Assembly (NCBI RefSeq): GCF_004123905.1
Contig: NZ_MZXW01000050.1
Location: forward strand, 248,001 to 312,000
DNA: 64,000 nucleotides
From: Bradyrhizobium betae
GTDB lineage: Bacteria; Pseudomonadota; Alphaproteobacteria; Rhizobiales; Xanthobacteraceae
Reading direction: 5' to 3'
Numbering within the stretch: the stretch's first letter is position 1; each line of letters starts with the position of its first letter. Below are positions 7,315 to 15,111 of this stretch, in pieces. The translations under genes and the position numbers were made by a program. The notes under the pieces are model-generated. The model worked only from the letters and a program-made list of their open reading frames with translations, had not been told where the DNA came from and made no database searches.

Positions 7315-9669
7315 TCACCCTCCGATCTTCTTGACGTCGCCCTGGAAATAGGCGGCGTAAAGATTGCGGATTCCGACGACGTTGACGAGCTTCACGGCCT
7401 CGGCATAGGAGAGGTAGCGCCGACGCGAAGCCGGTTTCACGGTAATCGGGTCGAGCTTGGCATTCTCCGGGCCTTCGACCGCCACCCGCAGTTTGGGGGC
7501 GTTCACCCGCGGCCCGACATTCTCCCACACGATCTCGTCGAGCAGCGAATCGACGCCCTCGATGAGGGTGTTGTATTGAGGTGAATCGCCGAACGTCTTG
7601 GCAAAGTCGTTGTATTCCTTGGCGCGCAGCGTGTGGATGTATTCGTGAATGAGTGTCTGAAACATGTCCCACAGAAAATCGCGATCTTCGTATGGAGAGC
7701 TCTTCTTGAAGATCTGAATGCTGACTTCGCCAACGCGGGCCGAGGCGTCCCAGCCGCGTTCGATTTCGTTGAGCTGTTTCACCTGGTCGTCCGTGGTAGT
7801 GAATTCGGTCGCGAGCTTGGCCATGATCGTCGCTTCGTCGTTGATCGGGTTTTTGTCCTTGTCAAAGGCCGGCGAAGCGCTGAGCTTTCGGTTGATCGCT
7901 CGTATGCCCGGGTCGGACTGGAAGAAATAGATCAACATGCGACGCGCCTTGGCGCGCCTCTGGTCGTCGTTCATCGACTTAAGTTGCGCGTCGACGACAG
8001 CGAACTTGTCATGGATGCTGCCGGGCGTGGTGTCGGTATCGGCCTTCAGCTCCGGATGCTTCGACGCGTCATAGTAATCGCCGAACACCTTGTCGGTTTC
8101 CGCCTTGCTGGCCAGGCCAATCCGCTCAAACTCCTTGAGTTCGTGCGTCTTGGCCTTGTTGTTATGCTCGGCGGTGCCACGGCCCGGCACGTAAGTGTCC
8201 CAATAGGCCTTGACCATGGTCGGCAACAGGTCGCGTAGCTCGGCTTCGTATTTTTGCTTGCCTGCATCGGTGTTATCGAATGTGACCTCGGTGCCGTCGG
8301 AAGCGAGCCGGACGTCCGGCTTGAGTGCTTTGGTGATCTCGGCTTTCTGCGCGTCGTTCGGAGCGACTGTCCTGGATAATTCCTTGCCGCTGGTGGTCAG
8401 AGCAATGTCGCGCGACGCCCGCTGGAGCATGATGTCGTAGGCCTTGAGCCTCCCGCTGGTTGTGCTGGCCTTGATTCCGAGGAGCAGCTTCTTGTCTTCA
8501 TCCGTTTCGGCGGCGATTTTCTCAGCCAGATCGTCAATTTGGCGGGCAAGCGCCGAGCGCTCGCGGCCGAGATCCTGCATCGCCTTGTCGCGCGCTTTGG
8601 GTTCAAGTGCGAAGATCTCGGCGGCGACGCTGTCGACCTGGTCAGAGCTAGTCGCGGCGTCGAGCCTCTGTTTGAGACCGGCCGCGTCGTAGGCGAAGAC
8701 CGGCGCGCCCTTGCCGGGATCGCCCTTCGGCTCGACGTTCCCCTTCAGCAGGCCGTCGCGTCCGTCACGGAAGCGGGTGGCGAAGAACTGGGTCAGTCTC
8801 TTGTACTCGGCCCCGTCGAGATCCGATTCGAGATCCTTGACGCTGAGTTTACCTGCACCGAACATGACCCGGAGGGCAGCGATGTCGCTCAATTCGAGCA
8901 GGTCGAGGATGGCGTTCTCGTCGTCATCGAGTGTCGGACCGTCCTGCATCTCCTGGATTAGCAGGGCCTTCTGAAGTGGCTCGAGCTTGAAGGCGGCCTG
9001 GCCGGCCTTCCAACGGCGGACGACGGCGCGTGCCTTGTTGTCGCTGTCGAAGCTGCCCTCGTGCTCGTTGGCCGTGGTGATCTTTTCGAGATAGGCGAGC
9101 AATTCCTTATCGTCGAAATTCCCCTCGGCACCGAAGAAGACGGCGATCGATTCATACCATGCGAGCCGCTGCACCGCGGCTGGCGGTGCGGTCGTGCCGC
9201 GCTGCTGGACGACATGGGCAAGCTCGTGCGCCAGGATGTGCCGGCCGCGCGAGGTTTGCGGATCGTATGCGCCGCTGCCGAACACGATGTGGGAACCGGC
9301 GGTATAGGCGGTCGCGCGAATTGCGCGGGCCGAAGCCGCAGCCTGCTGGTCGGTGTGGATGCGCACGCGGCTGAAGTCGGAGCGGAATTGCCGCTCCATC
9401 GTCTGCCGCGTCGGAGCGCCGAGCGACACGCCGGCCGAGCCAACCACGTCGGAGACTTCGGCCGGTGCGGTATCTCCTCCGGCGTGCGTAGCACGCGGAA
9501 GTGGTGACAGCGACGGGGCGTGGCCAAAGGTTGCCGCTGGTCGCATGACGGTCTCGGCCGCGTGCTCGGCTTCGGTCTCGAAGCGGTCACGGGCGGGACG
9601 AAGCTCGAGCGAAGGCACACGCGCTGGCGCGGATTGTTTGAGCACCGTCGGGGCGGCCCGTGCGGTCAT
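7315..9669 (-). CDS. DUF4157 (eCIS core) protein with C-terminal HEYIH metallopeptidase-like domain
   Basis: 784 residues. The region about 85-157 is the eCIS core DUF4157 domain: LGAPTRQTMERQFRSDFSRVRIHTD, AIRATAYTAGSHIVFGSGAYDP, then the HELAHVVQQ motif with HELAH at 148-152. DUF4157 domains mark cargo or cargo-linked proteins of eCIS. Residues 160-660 are a long, charged, helical region without a recognised family. A second zinc-type motif, HEYIH at 675-679, is followed by an E-G-V-D segment near 704, giving a gluzincin-like arrangement. A disordered proline/alanine-rich lead precedes the core domain. It lacks a signal peptide. It overlaps the 77-residue gene upstream by 4 bases. DUF4157 is firm; effector status and activity are inference. 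Confidence 0.88.
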   Translation of the reverse strand: MTARAAPTVLKQSAPARVPSLELRPARDRFETEAEHAAETVMRPAATFGHAPSLSPLPRATHAGGDTAPAEVSDVVGSAGVSLGAPTRQTMERQFRSDFSRVRIHTDQQAAASARAIRATAYTAGSHIVFGSGAYDPQTSRGRHILAHELAHVVQQRGTTAPPAAVQRLAWYESIAVFFGAEGNFDDKELLAYLEKITTANEHEGSFDSDNKARAVVRRWKAGQAAFKLEPLQKALLIQEMQDGPTLDDDENAILDLLELSDIAALRVMFGAGKLSVKDLESDLDGAEYKRLTQFFATRFRDGRDGLLKGNVEPKGDPGKGAPVFAYDAAGLKQRLDAATSSDQVDSVAAEIFALEPKARDKAMQDLGRERSALARQIDDLAEKIAAETDEDKKLLLGIKASTTSGRLKAYDIMLQRASRDIALTTSGKELSRTVAPNDAQKAEITKALKPDVRLASDGTEVTFDNTDAGKQKYEAELRDLLPTMVKAYWDTYVPGRGTAEHNNKAKTHELKEFERIGLASKAETDKVFGDYYDASKHPELKADTDTTPGSIHDKFAVVDAQLKSMNDDQRRAKARRMLIYFFQSDPGIRAINRKLSASPAFDKDKNPINDEATIMAKLATEFTTTDDQVKQLNEIERGWDASARVGEVSIQIFKKSSPYEDRDFLWDMFQTLIHEYIHTLRAKEYNDFAKTFGDSPQYNTLIEGVDSLLDEIVWENVGPRVNAPKLRVAVEGPENAKLDPITVKPASRRRYLSYAEAVKLVNVVGIRNLYAAYFQGDVKKIGG

Positions 9670-9899
9670 GACTGCCCTCGCGGATTTCCAGCACCGGGCG
9701 TTGTGGTCAACCGTGTCGCAATGCGATCGGCAACCGCATGCGGCGCGTCGCCGTGGGCGGCGCGTGAGTCATTGGCGGACCCGGCGAGCCGCTGATGCAA
9801 TGCCTGGCCGATAGCGTCCGCGAGCCCTGCTGTCTCAGCATGTCGTGACGCATCGACGACGAGGCGCCCGATCCGGATCTCGATGCCGGCATGTTTCAT
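9666..9899 (-). CDS. 77-residue protein of the eCIS operon, unknown function
   Basis: A small gene revealed by its two 4-base ATGA overlaps: its ATG at 9899 overlaps the ATPase stop, and its stop overlaps the DUF4157 start. A longer in-frame reading upstream is arginine-rich shadow coding and was discarded. The N-terminus MKHAGIEIRIGRLVVDAS looks like an amphipathic strand pair; the second half is alanine- and histidine-rich and probably helical or disordered. There is no signal peptide or cysteine. The position directly before the DUF4157 gene suggests a small accessory protein for cargo loading, but nothing in the sequence proves it. Confidence 0.7.
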   Translation of the reverse strand: MKHAGIEIRIGRLVVDASRHAETAGLADAIGQALHQRLAGSANDSRAAHGDAPHAVADRIATRLTTTPGAGNPRGQS

Positions 9900-11860
9900 G
9901 GCGCAGCTCCAGGCATTGGCCGTTCGAGCTTGGAGAATTCGGCGCGCACGGCCGCGTTGATCGCGTCCTGTTCGATCCGCCCGCCGTCGGCGGCGGCCAG
10001 GAAGGCGGCGTTGAGTGCGATGGCGCGGATGTTGCCGCCGGTCAGCTGCAGTCTGGCGAGGCCGGCGAAATCCACCTCGCCGAGCGGCGCATCGGCGGGG
10101 AATTGCATCCGCCACAGTTTTTCGCGCGCGGCGACGTCGGGGAAGGGGAACTGGATGACGTAGCGGATGCGGCGCAGGAAGGCGCGGTCGAGCGCGCTCT
10201 TCATGTTGGTGGTGAGGACGGCGAGCCCGCGATAGGTCTCGATCCGCTGCAACAGATAGGCAATCTCGATATTGGCGAAGCGGTCGTGGCTGTCGCGCAC
10301 CTCGCTGCGCTTGCCGAACAGCGCATCGGCCTCGTCGAACAGCAGGATCGCGCCGCTGGTCTGGGCGGCTTCGAACAGCCGGCTCAGATTCTTCTCGGTC
10401 TCGCCGATATATTTGCTGACGACGCTGGCGAGATCGACGCGGTAGAGATCGAGCCTCGCGGCGTTCGCGATCGCCTCGGCGGCGTAGGTCTTGCCGGTGC
10501 CGGATTCCCCGGCGAACAGCGCGGCGGCGCCTAGCCCGCGGCCGTTATGCGCGGCAAAGCCCCAGTCGCCATGGACGCGCGGCCGGTGCTGCAATTCACC
10601 CGCGATGGCGCGGAGCTGCGCGATTACGACCGGCGGCGCGACCAGATCCTCGAAGGCGACGCGACTGTCGATCCGCTGCGCCAGCGCGTCCAGTCCGCCG
10701 CGCGCCCCGGTGCGGCACAGCCGCCATATCGCAGGTCCCAGCTGGGCAGGCTCACCGCGTGTTTCGGCCAGGGCCTCGGTCACGACGAGGCGCAGTTCGG
10801 CGGCGGGTACGTTGAATTGCCGCAAGGCCGGACGTAGGGCGGCTGCGAGCACTGTCGCCTGTTCGTGCGGCAGTCCATGCAGGGCTGCGACTTGCCGCGC
10901 GGCGACGGACGCATCTGCAACCTGCAAACGCAGCATGCGCCGCTGTCGCAGCCGCGACAGACGTACAGGATCCGGCGCGTTGAGCACGATCGCAGGCCCC
11001 ATCAGATGAGAAAGCAGTGTCACCGCACGCGCTTCGGCGTCTGTTGTTTCGATCGTGCGGTCGAGCTCGAGTGCGATGATGGCATCAGACAGCGCGGCTT
11101 CGCGGTCGAGCAGGCAAGCCGTCTCGGCGATCTCGCGCGGATCGTGCGGCAGGTCTCGGGCATGCAGCCACAGTCCGCTTGCCCCGAACCCGGCGAGCGC
11201 GGCACGCGCGAGGTCGCATTGCGGCTCGATCTCGCCGCGGGCATGATCCAGCGCGACCAGTGCTGCCGCGCCTGAGCCGAGGGCGTGTGCGACGGTGGTC
11301 GCGAGCGGCGCATCGAGATCACCCGGTCCGATTGGCTCGCAGCGGACGAGCCCGATCAGCCGGACATCCATCGCGGCGACGCCGGTGAGGTAGTGCAGCA
11401 CGCGCTCGTCGATCTGGATCGGCCGGCGCTGTGGCGCCTCGCGACCGTCGCAGACGATCAGGCGCCAGCGCCGCAATGGCCGCAGCGGCGACAGCGCATC
11501 CCAGTGCGGTTCAGTCAGCGTCTGCATGGCGAAATTGAACGTCGGCTGTGTGCTCGTGCCAGCTTCGGGCGCCTGGGCCATCGCCTCGCCGACAAGGCGG
11601 CGCAGCGCACTGTCGAGCTCGACACCGGCCGCGAGCAGCACGATGTCGCGCTCGAACGGCGACAGGCCGAACAGTTTTGTTAGCGCATCGAGCGCCGGCT
11701 CGAAATCATTATCGCATTGCTGCGGAGCCGACTCGGGGTTGGCGGAGGGGCTTTCCGAGAGGCGCAGGCGCAGCGCGGCGACCTGCGCTGCCAACCATTG
11801 CTGGTTGCGGCTGGCCCAGTCGATCTCGGGCTGGGCTTGCGGTCTGTCGTGCATGTTCAT
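9896..11860 (-). CDS. AAA+ ATPase of the eCIS operon
   Basis: 654 residues. The C-terminal AAA+ module has Walker A GESGTGKT at 451-458, Walker B ILLFDEADALFGKR around 505-518, and a sensor-type TTNMKSALDRAFLRRIRYVIQFPFPD stretch with arginine finger candidates. The N-terminal 400 residues hold a degenerate helical/alpha-beta region common in eCIS ATPases of the Afp15/Pvc15 type. In such systems the ATPase is thought to help cargo loading or assembly, unlike T6SS ClpV, which recycles sheaths. Overlaps of 4 bases with both neighbours show translational coupling. The family is certain from motifs; the Afp15-like role follows from operon context. Confidence 0.92.
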   Translation of the reverse strand: MNMHDRPQAQPEIDWASRNQQWLAAQVAALRLRLSESPSANPESAPQQCDNDFEPALDALTKLFGLSPFERDIVLLAAGVELDSALRRLVGEAMAQAPEAGTSTQPTFNFAMQTLTEPHWDALSPLRPLRRWRLIVCDGREAPQRRPIQIDERVLHYLTGVAAMDVRLIGLVRCEPIGPGDLDAPLATTVAHALGSGAAALVALDHARGEIEPQCDLARAALAGFGASGLWLHARDLPHDPREIAETACLLDREAALSDAIIALELDRTIETTDAEARAVTLLSHLMGPAIVLNAPDPVRLSRLRQRRMLRLQVADASVAARQVAALHGLPHEQATVLAAALRPALRQFNVPAAELRLVVTEALAETRGEPAQLGPAIWRLCRTGARGGLDALAQRIDSRVAFEDLVAPPVVIAQLRAIAGELQHRPRVHGDWGFAAHNGRGLGAAALFAGESGTGKTYAAEAIANAARLDLYRVDLASVVSKYIGETEKNLSRLFEAAQTSGAILLFDEADALFGKRSEVRDSHDRFANIEIAYLLQRIETYRGLAVLTTNMKSALDRAFLRRIRYVIQFPFPDVAAREKLWRMQFPADAPLGEVDFAGLARLQLTGGNIRAIALNAAFLAAADGGRIEQDAINAAVRAEFSKLERPMPGAAP

Positions 11861-13206
11861 GGCGGCACGACCAGAGTTTGCGAGGCATCGAAGGCCGGTG
11901 CGTCGCCGCCGAGATCGAGCAGCAAGCTGTCGACGCCGTCGACGCGCAGCCGCGCCGGATAGGCGCCGGCAGGAAGGGTCGGGGCGAAGTCGAATACCAG
12001 CGGGTCGGTCGCAGCAGTGCGCGGCTTGGCGGCGGCTTCCACCGTGCCGAGCACGAGGCTGGCGTGCTGCCGCGGCTGCACTTGCGGGCGCGAGAACAGG
12101 GTGGCGGTGATGCGTAGCGGCGCAGTCTTGCGCAGCACGGTCGCCGCAGGCAGCGAAAGCGGAGCATCGGCGGCAATGACCAGGGCGGGGGCGATGATCA
12201 GCGCCACCGCATTGGTCTCGCGCTCGTTAGCTTCGCCCGCCGGCAGGAAGCGCAGTGTCAGGCTCCATTGCCCGGGTGCGAGCGCGGCCTGCGCGGCGGC
12301 ATCGTTCGGCAGCGTTACGGTGAGCTCGGTGCCGTCGTCATTGGGGAGGCCCGGCACCAGCTCAAAAGGAACCGGAAACAGCGGGTGTGCGAGCCGCACA
12401 TGAAAATTGCTGCCGCTCAGGCGGATGCCGGTGAGAACCACGGGCTCGCCGAGCCGCGCACCGGCTTGCTTCAACTGTGGCGTCGCCGCGAACAGCGTCG
12501 GCAATGGCGGCAGCAGATCCGGATTGACGACGACGCCGCGGTCGCGCTTGGTGACGGGATCGACGATCCCGCGCGACAGCACCGGCAACGGCGAGACCGC
12601 AGGCTTGGTGGCTTCGATCAGCACCACCGATACCACATAGGCGGCCGTGGGCCGGTAGTGCGACTGGATCGCCGCCCACAATCTTGACATCTCCTCGGGC
12701 CCCATCACGGCCGGTGTGATCTTGATCAGCTCGGCCTGGTCGGCGAGGTCGGCGGCGGCGAGGGCCTGGAATGCCGGCGGCAGCATCGCGATATCGAGTG
12801 GATTGGGATTGAGCGCGCGCTGCACGGCAGCGCGGTCGAGCACCGGGCGCTCGTGCAACAGATGCATGCCATAGCCGAGCAGGATCTCGGCCTGACAATC
12901 GACCCGGGCATAGGCCGTGAGCAGATAGTGCAGGTCGAGCGCGAGCGGTGCATTGGTCAGCCGTTCGCCACTGCTCGAGGAGCGCGATGGCAGGGCCTGG
13001 TTGCGCCAACCCGGATTCGGCGTCACCTGATGCAGGAACAGATTGAGCCGCGGCTGCTCCTCAGAGCTGGTGAGGTCGATCGTATCAGGGGCAACGGCGC
13101 TGACATTGACCGTGCCGCCGACTGCGGGCCCGGCCTCGATCAGCCCGTTGTCGAGCAGGTTGCGCAGCACCGCGCTGACCGCACCGATCGCAAGCGGTGA
13201 ACTCAT
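11857..13206 (-). CDS. DUF4255 (Pvc16-type) protein
   Basis: 449 residues. The first 190 residues are the DUF4255 domain: AIGAVSAVLRNLLDNGLIEAG, VSAVAPDTIDLTSSEEQPRLNLFLHQVTPNPGWRNQ, then LALDLHYLLTAYARVDCQAEILLGYGMHLLHERPVL. DUF4255 is the N-terminal domain of Afp16/Pvc16, the tail-terminator or cap that ends the tube and sheath at the distal end. The remaining 250 residues contain beta-sandwich-like repeats (GARLGEPVVLTGIRLSGSNFHVRL, GQWSLTLRFLPAGEAN) resembling the IPT/TIG-type extensions found in some homologues. No signal peptide. Both ends overlap neighbours by 4 bases. Firm for the N-terminal domain; the terminator role follows the family. Confidence 0.9.
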   Translation of the reverse strand: MSSPLAIGAVSAVLRNLLDNGLIEAGPAVGGTVNVSAVAPDTIDLTSSEEQPRLNLFLHQVTPNPGWRNQALPSRSSSSGERLTNAPLALDLHYLLTAYARVDCQAEILLGYGMHLLHERPVLDRAAVQRALNPNPLDIAMLPPAFQALAAADLADQAELIKITPAVMGPEEMSRLWAAIQSHYRPTAAYVVSVVLIEATKPAVSPLPVLSRGIVDPVTKRDRGVVVNPDLLPPLPTLFAATPQLKQAGARLGEPVVLTGIRLSGSNFHVRLAHPLFPVPFELVPGLPNDDGTELTVTLPNDAAAQAALAPGQWSLTLRFLPAGEANERETNAVALIIAPALVIAADAPLSLPAATVLRKTAPLRITATLFSRPQVQPRQHASLVLGTVEAAAKPRTAATDPLVFDFAPTLPAGAYPARLRVDGVDSLLLDLGGDAPAFDASQTLVVPP

Positions 13207-13847
13207 GCGCGGCCTCCCGGTCCCGGACGGCGGAGATAGTCGGACAGCGAGACCGACGGCTTTGGCGCGGGCTTGACGGTGCGGGCGCTCCGCGGCGGCT
13301 CCGGCGAGCGGATGTCGATGCGGTCGATCGTCACCTTGATCACGGGCGGCGTTTCGCGCCGACGTTGCGCCTGGCCCGCGAGCACGGCCTGGCCGAGCGG
13401 CGGCGCGAGCGGTGTTGCGGCCTCGTTTCTCGACGGCGGTGCATCTTGCACGGCCACATTGAGCGGATTCGTCATGCGCTGCGAATCGCGCGAAGCGACA
13501 GGCGGAGCGGCATCGCCAAGCGATATCGACTGCGCGTCGTTCGATTGACGGGGCAGGGCAGCGGCAATCTTCGTCACAAGGCGTAAGGAAGCCGTCTCTT
13601 GATCAGGCTCAGCCGGTTTGTGCTGCGGCGCTTGTGCCTCCGTGACAGGATCATCAGCATTGGTCGAGTCCGGCATCGCGGCTTGCGGTGGCGCCAGCGC
13701 CTGCCCTTCGTCCGGCCATGTTTCGAGCATCGGCGCATTGCCGATCTGGACCGGACCAGCAAAACGCGGCGGCAGCGCAACGCGTGCGGCGCCTGCGATC
13801 GGTTCGCCGCGCCCGAGGCGCGCGAGATTTTGCAGGAGGCCCGTCAT
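13203..13847 (-). CDS. Proline/alanine-rich eCIS-operon protein, unknown
   Basis: 214 residues and low complexity: rich in Pro, Ala, Gln and Arg from about residue 25 onward, so probably disordered. The only ordered-looking parts are the first 20 residues (GLLQNLARLGRGEPIAGAAR) and a short TPPVIKVTIDRIDIRSPEPP segment near residue 165, which reads as a single beta strand of a type also seen at the end of some eCIS linker proteins. It is translationally coupled on both sides (ATGA overlaps). It lacks cysteines, a signal peptide and membrane segments. It could be a scaffold or flexible tether; I do not recognise a family. Confidence 0.72.
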   Translation of the reverse strand: MTGLLQNLARLGRGEPIAGAARVALPPRFAGPVQIGNAPMLETWPDEGQALAPPQAAMPDSTNADDPVTEAQAPQHKPAEPDQETASLRLVTKIAAALPRQSNDAQSISLGDAAPPVASRDSQRMTNPLNVAVQDAPPSRNEAATPLAPPLGQAVLAGQAQRRRETPPVIKVTIDRIDIRSPEPPRSARTVKPAPKPSVSLSDYLRRPGPGGRA

Positions 13848-14554
13848 GAGGCGCCCGCGAGTTGCAGATAGGCGGCGCGGCGGGCATGCGGCAGCGCCAG
13901 CACCTCGGCTTCGCTCCAGCCATATTCGCGCGCGAGCGCATCAACTTCGAGCAGGCTGCGTTCGGCCGCCGCCTGCACTTCGGCCCAGAGCGCCGGCGCG
14001 ATGTCGATCACGGCCTGCCAGGCGTGACCGCAATCGGGGCAGTCGAGCGCGAAGGCGAGGACCGCGCCGGGATCGCAACGTTCGAGTTCGGCCTCGATCT
14101 TGTCGAGTACGCCCTGATCAAACGCAGTCGGCGACGCCACGCCGAGGCAGCGCGCGAGCAATAGCTGGGCCGCAGCCGCACAGTCGGAGGCTGCGGCCAA
14201 TTCGGCGAGATCGGACAGCGCCGGCGGACGCAGCGTCAGCTCGCTGCCGCCGATTGCGATACGGGGCGGCCTGGCATCAGCCGGTGGTGCAAGTCCGTCC
14301 GCGAGCGTTGCGCTATCGGTCATGAACTCGCAGTCGGTGCGGCAGATAGGGCAAGCGGCGCGCAGCCGCCAAGGCGCGCCGAACAGTTTCGTTCGCAACG
14401 CCAGGAGCGCGGCATTGCCAGCGCCGATCGAGTCCGTCGCCGCCGCGCCGGCCGCCATGAGCAGGGCATCGTCGCGCTGGCGCCGCGGGCGACCGGCGGC
14501 CCGGTCCCACAGCGCCAGAATATCCTGCTCGCGTCGTGCGGTGGCGGAGTGCAT
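13844..14554 (-). CDS. Cysteine-rich (zinc-ribbon-like) eCIS-operon protein
   Basis: 236 residues from ATG 14554; longer in-frame readings are shadow coding. Two Cys knuckles are visible: CPICRTDC at about 68-75 and CPDCGHAW at about 172-179, which together could bind one zinc ion. Between them lies an alpha-helical region (ALSDLAELAAASDCAAAAQLLLARCLG). The tail, WSEAEVLALPHARRAAYLQLAG, matches the short helical end often seen in T4 gp26/gp51-like or phage small-tail proteins. The gene lies 8 bases after the tube gene and overlaps the proline-rich gene by 4 bases. I infer a structural or chaperone role in baseplate or tube assembly; family placement is uncertain. Confidence 0.75.
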   Translation of the reverse strand: MHSATARREQDILALWDRAAGRPRRQRDDALLMAAGAAATDSIGAGNAALLALRTKLFGAPWRLRAACPICRTDCEFMTDSATLADGLAPPADARPPRIAIGGSELTLRPPALSDLAELAAASDCAAAAQLLLARCLGVASPTAFDQGVLDKIEAELERCDPGAVLAFALDCPDCGHAWQAVIDIAPALWAEVQAAAERSLLEVDALAREYGWSEAEVLALPHARRAAYLQLAGAS

Positions 14555-14562
14555 GCGCTGCC

Positions 14563-15087
14563 TCAGGCCGGATCGCTGAAGGTAGGCTCGGACGGCTCGG
14601 CGACGGCCTGGTCGCGCTCCCAGCCCTCGTTCTCCAGCTTGATGTGCTGGATGGCGACCGCATTGGCGTTGGCGTCGAGATCGGGCAGCGACTGGTATTC
14701 CGAGACCCAGCAGCGGAAGATCTTGTAGGCGAGCGCAAGCTGCCCGGCTTCGTTGTAGACCTCGAGGATGATGTCCTTGCGGAAATCCTTCAGTGAGACC
14801 TCGGCGCCGAGGCCTGCACCGAAATGCCAGACCTTGTTGGCCCATTTCTCGAACTCGGTGTCGTGGGTGACGCCGCGATCGAGCGTGATCGCCTCGAACT
14901 TGCTGCGGCCGGGCGATTTGCGTCCCGTCGAGGGGTCGCCGCCCTCGCGGTGCTCGACCACTTCGGTGGTGCGCTTCAGCGCCGATACCTTGCTGATGCC
15001 GGCGACGTAGCGTCCATCCCATTTCACGCGGAACTTGAAGTTCTTGTAGGGATCGAAGCGCTGCGGATTGACCGAGAACTGTGCCAT
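14563..15087 (-). CDS. Tail tube protein (gp19-like)
   Basis: 174 residues. The sequence FSVNPQRFDPYKNFKFRVKWDGRYVAGISKVSALKRTTEVVEHREGG is the standard opening of T4 gp19-like tube proteins in eCIS, followed by KFEAITLDRGVTHDTEFEKWANKV and IILEVYNEAGQLALAYKIFRCWVSEYQSLPDLDANANAVAIQHIKLENEGWERD. It forms the inner tube through which cargo travels. It sits 24 bases downstream of the sheath gene. Only one tube gene is present in the window, whereas Afp and PVC have up to three; that is a visible simplification. Firm identification. Confidence 0.95.
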   Translation of the reverse strand: MAQFSVNPQRFDPYKNFKFRVKWDGRYVAGISKVSALKRTTEVVEHREGGDPSTGRKSPGRSKFEAITLDRGVTHDTEFEKWANKVWHFGAGLGAEVSLKDFRKDIILEVYNEAGQLALAYKIFRCWVSEYQSLPDLDANANAVAIQHIKLENEGWERDQAVAEPSEPTFSDPA

Positions 15088-15111
15088 TTGCTTGCCTCAG
15101 GTTTCTTTGCC

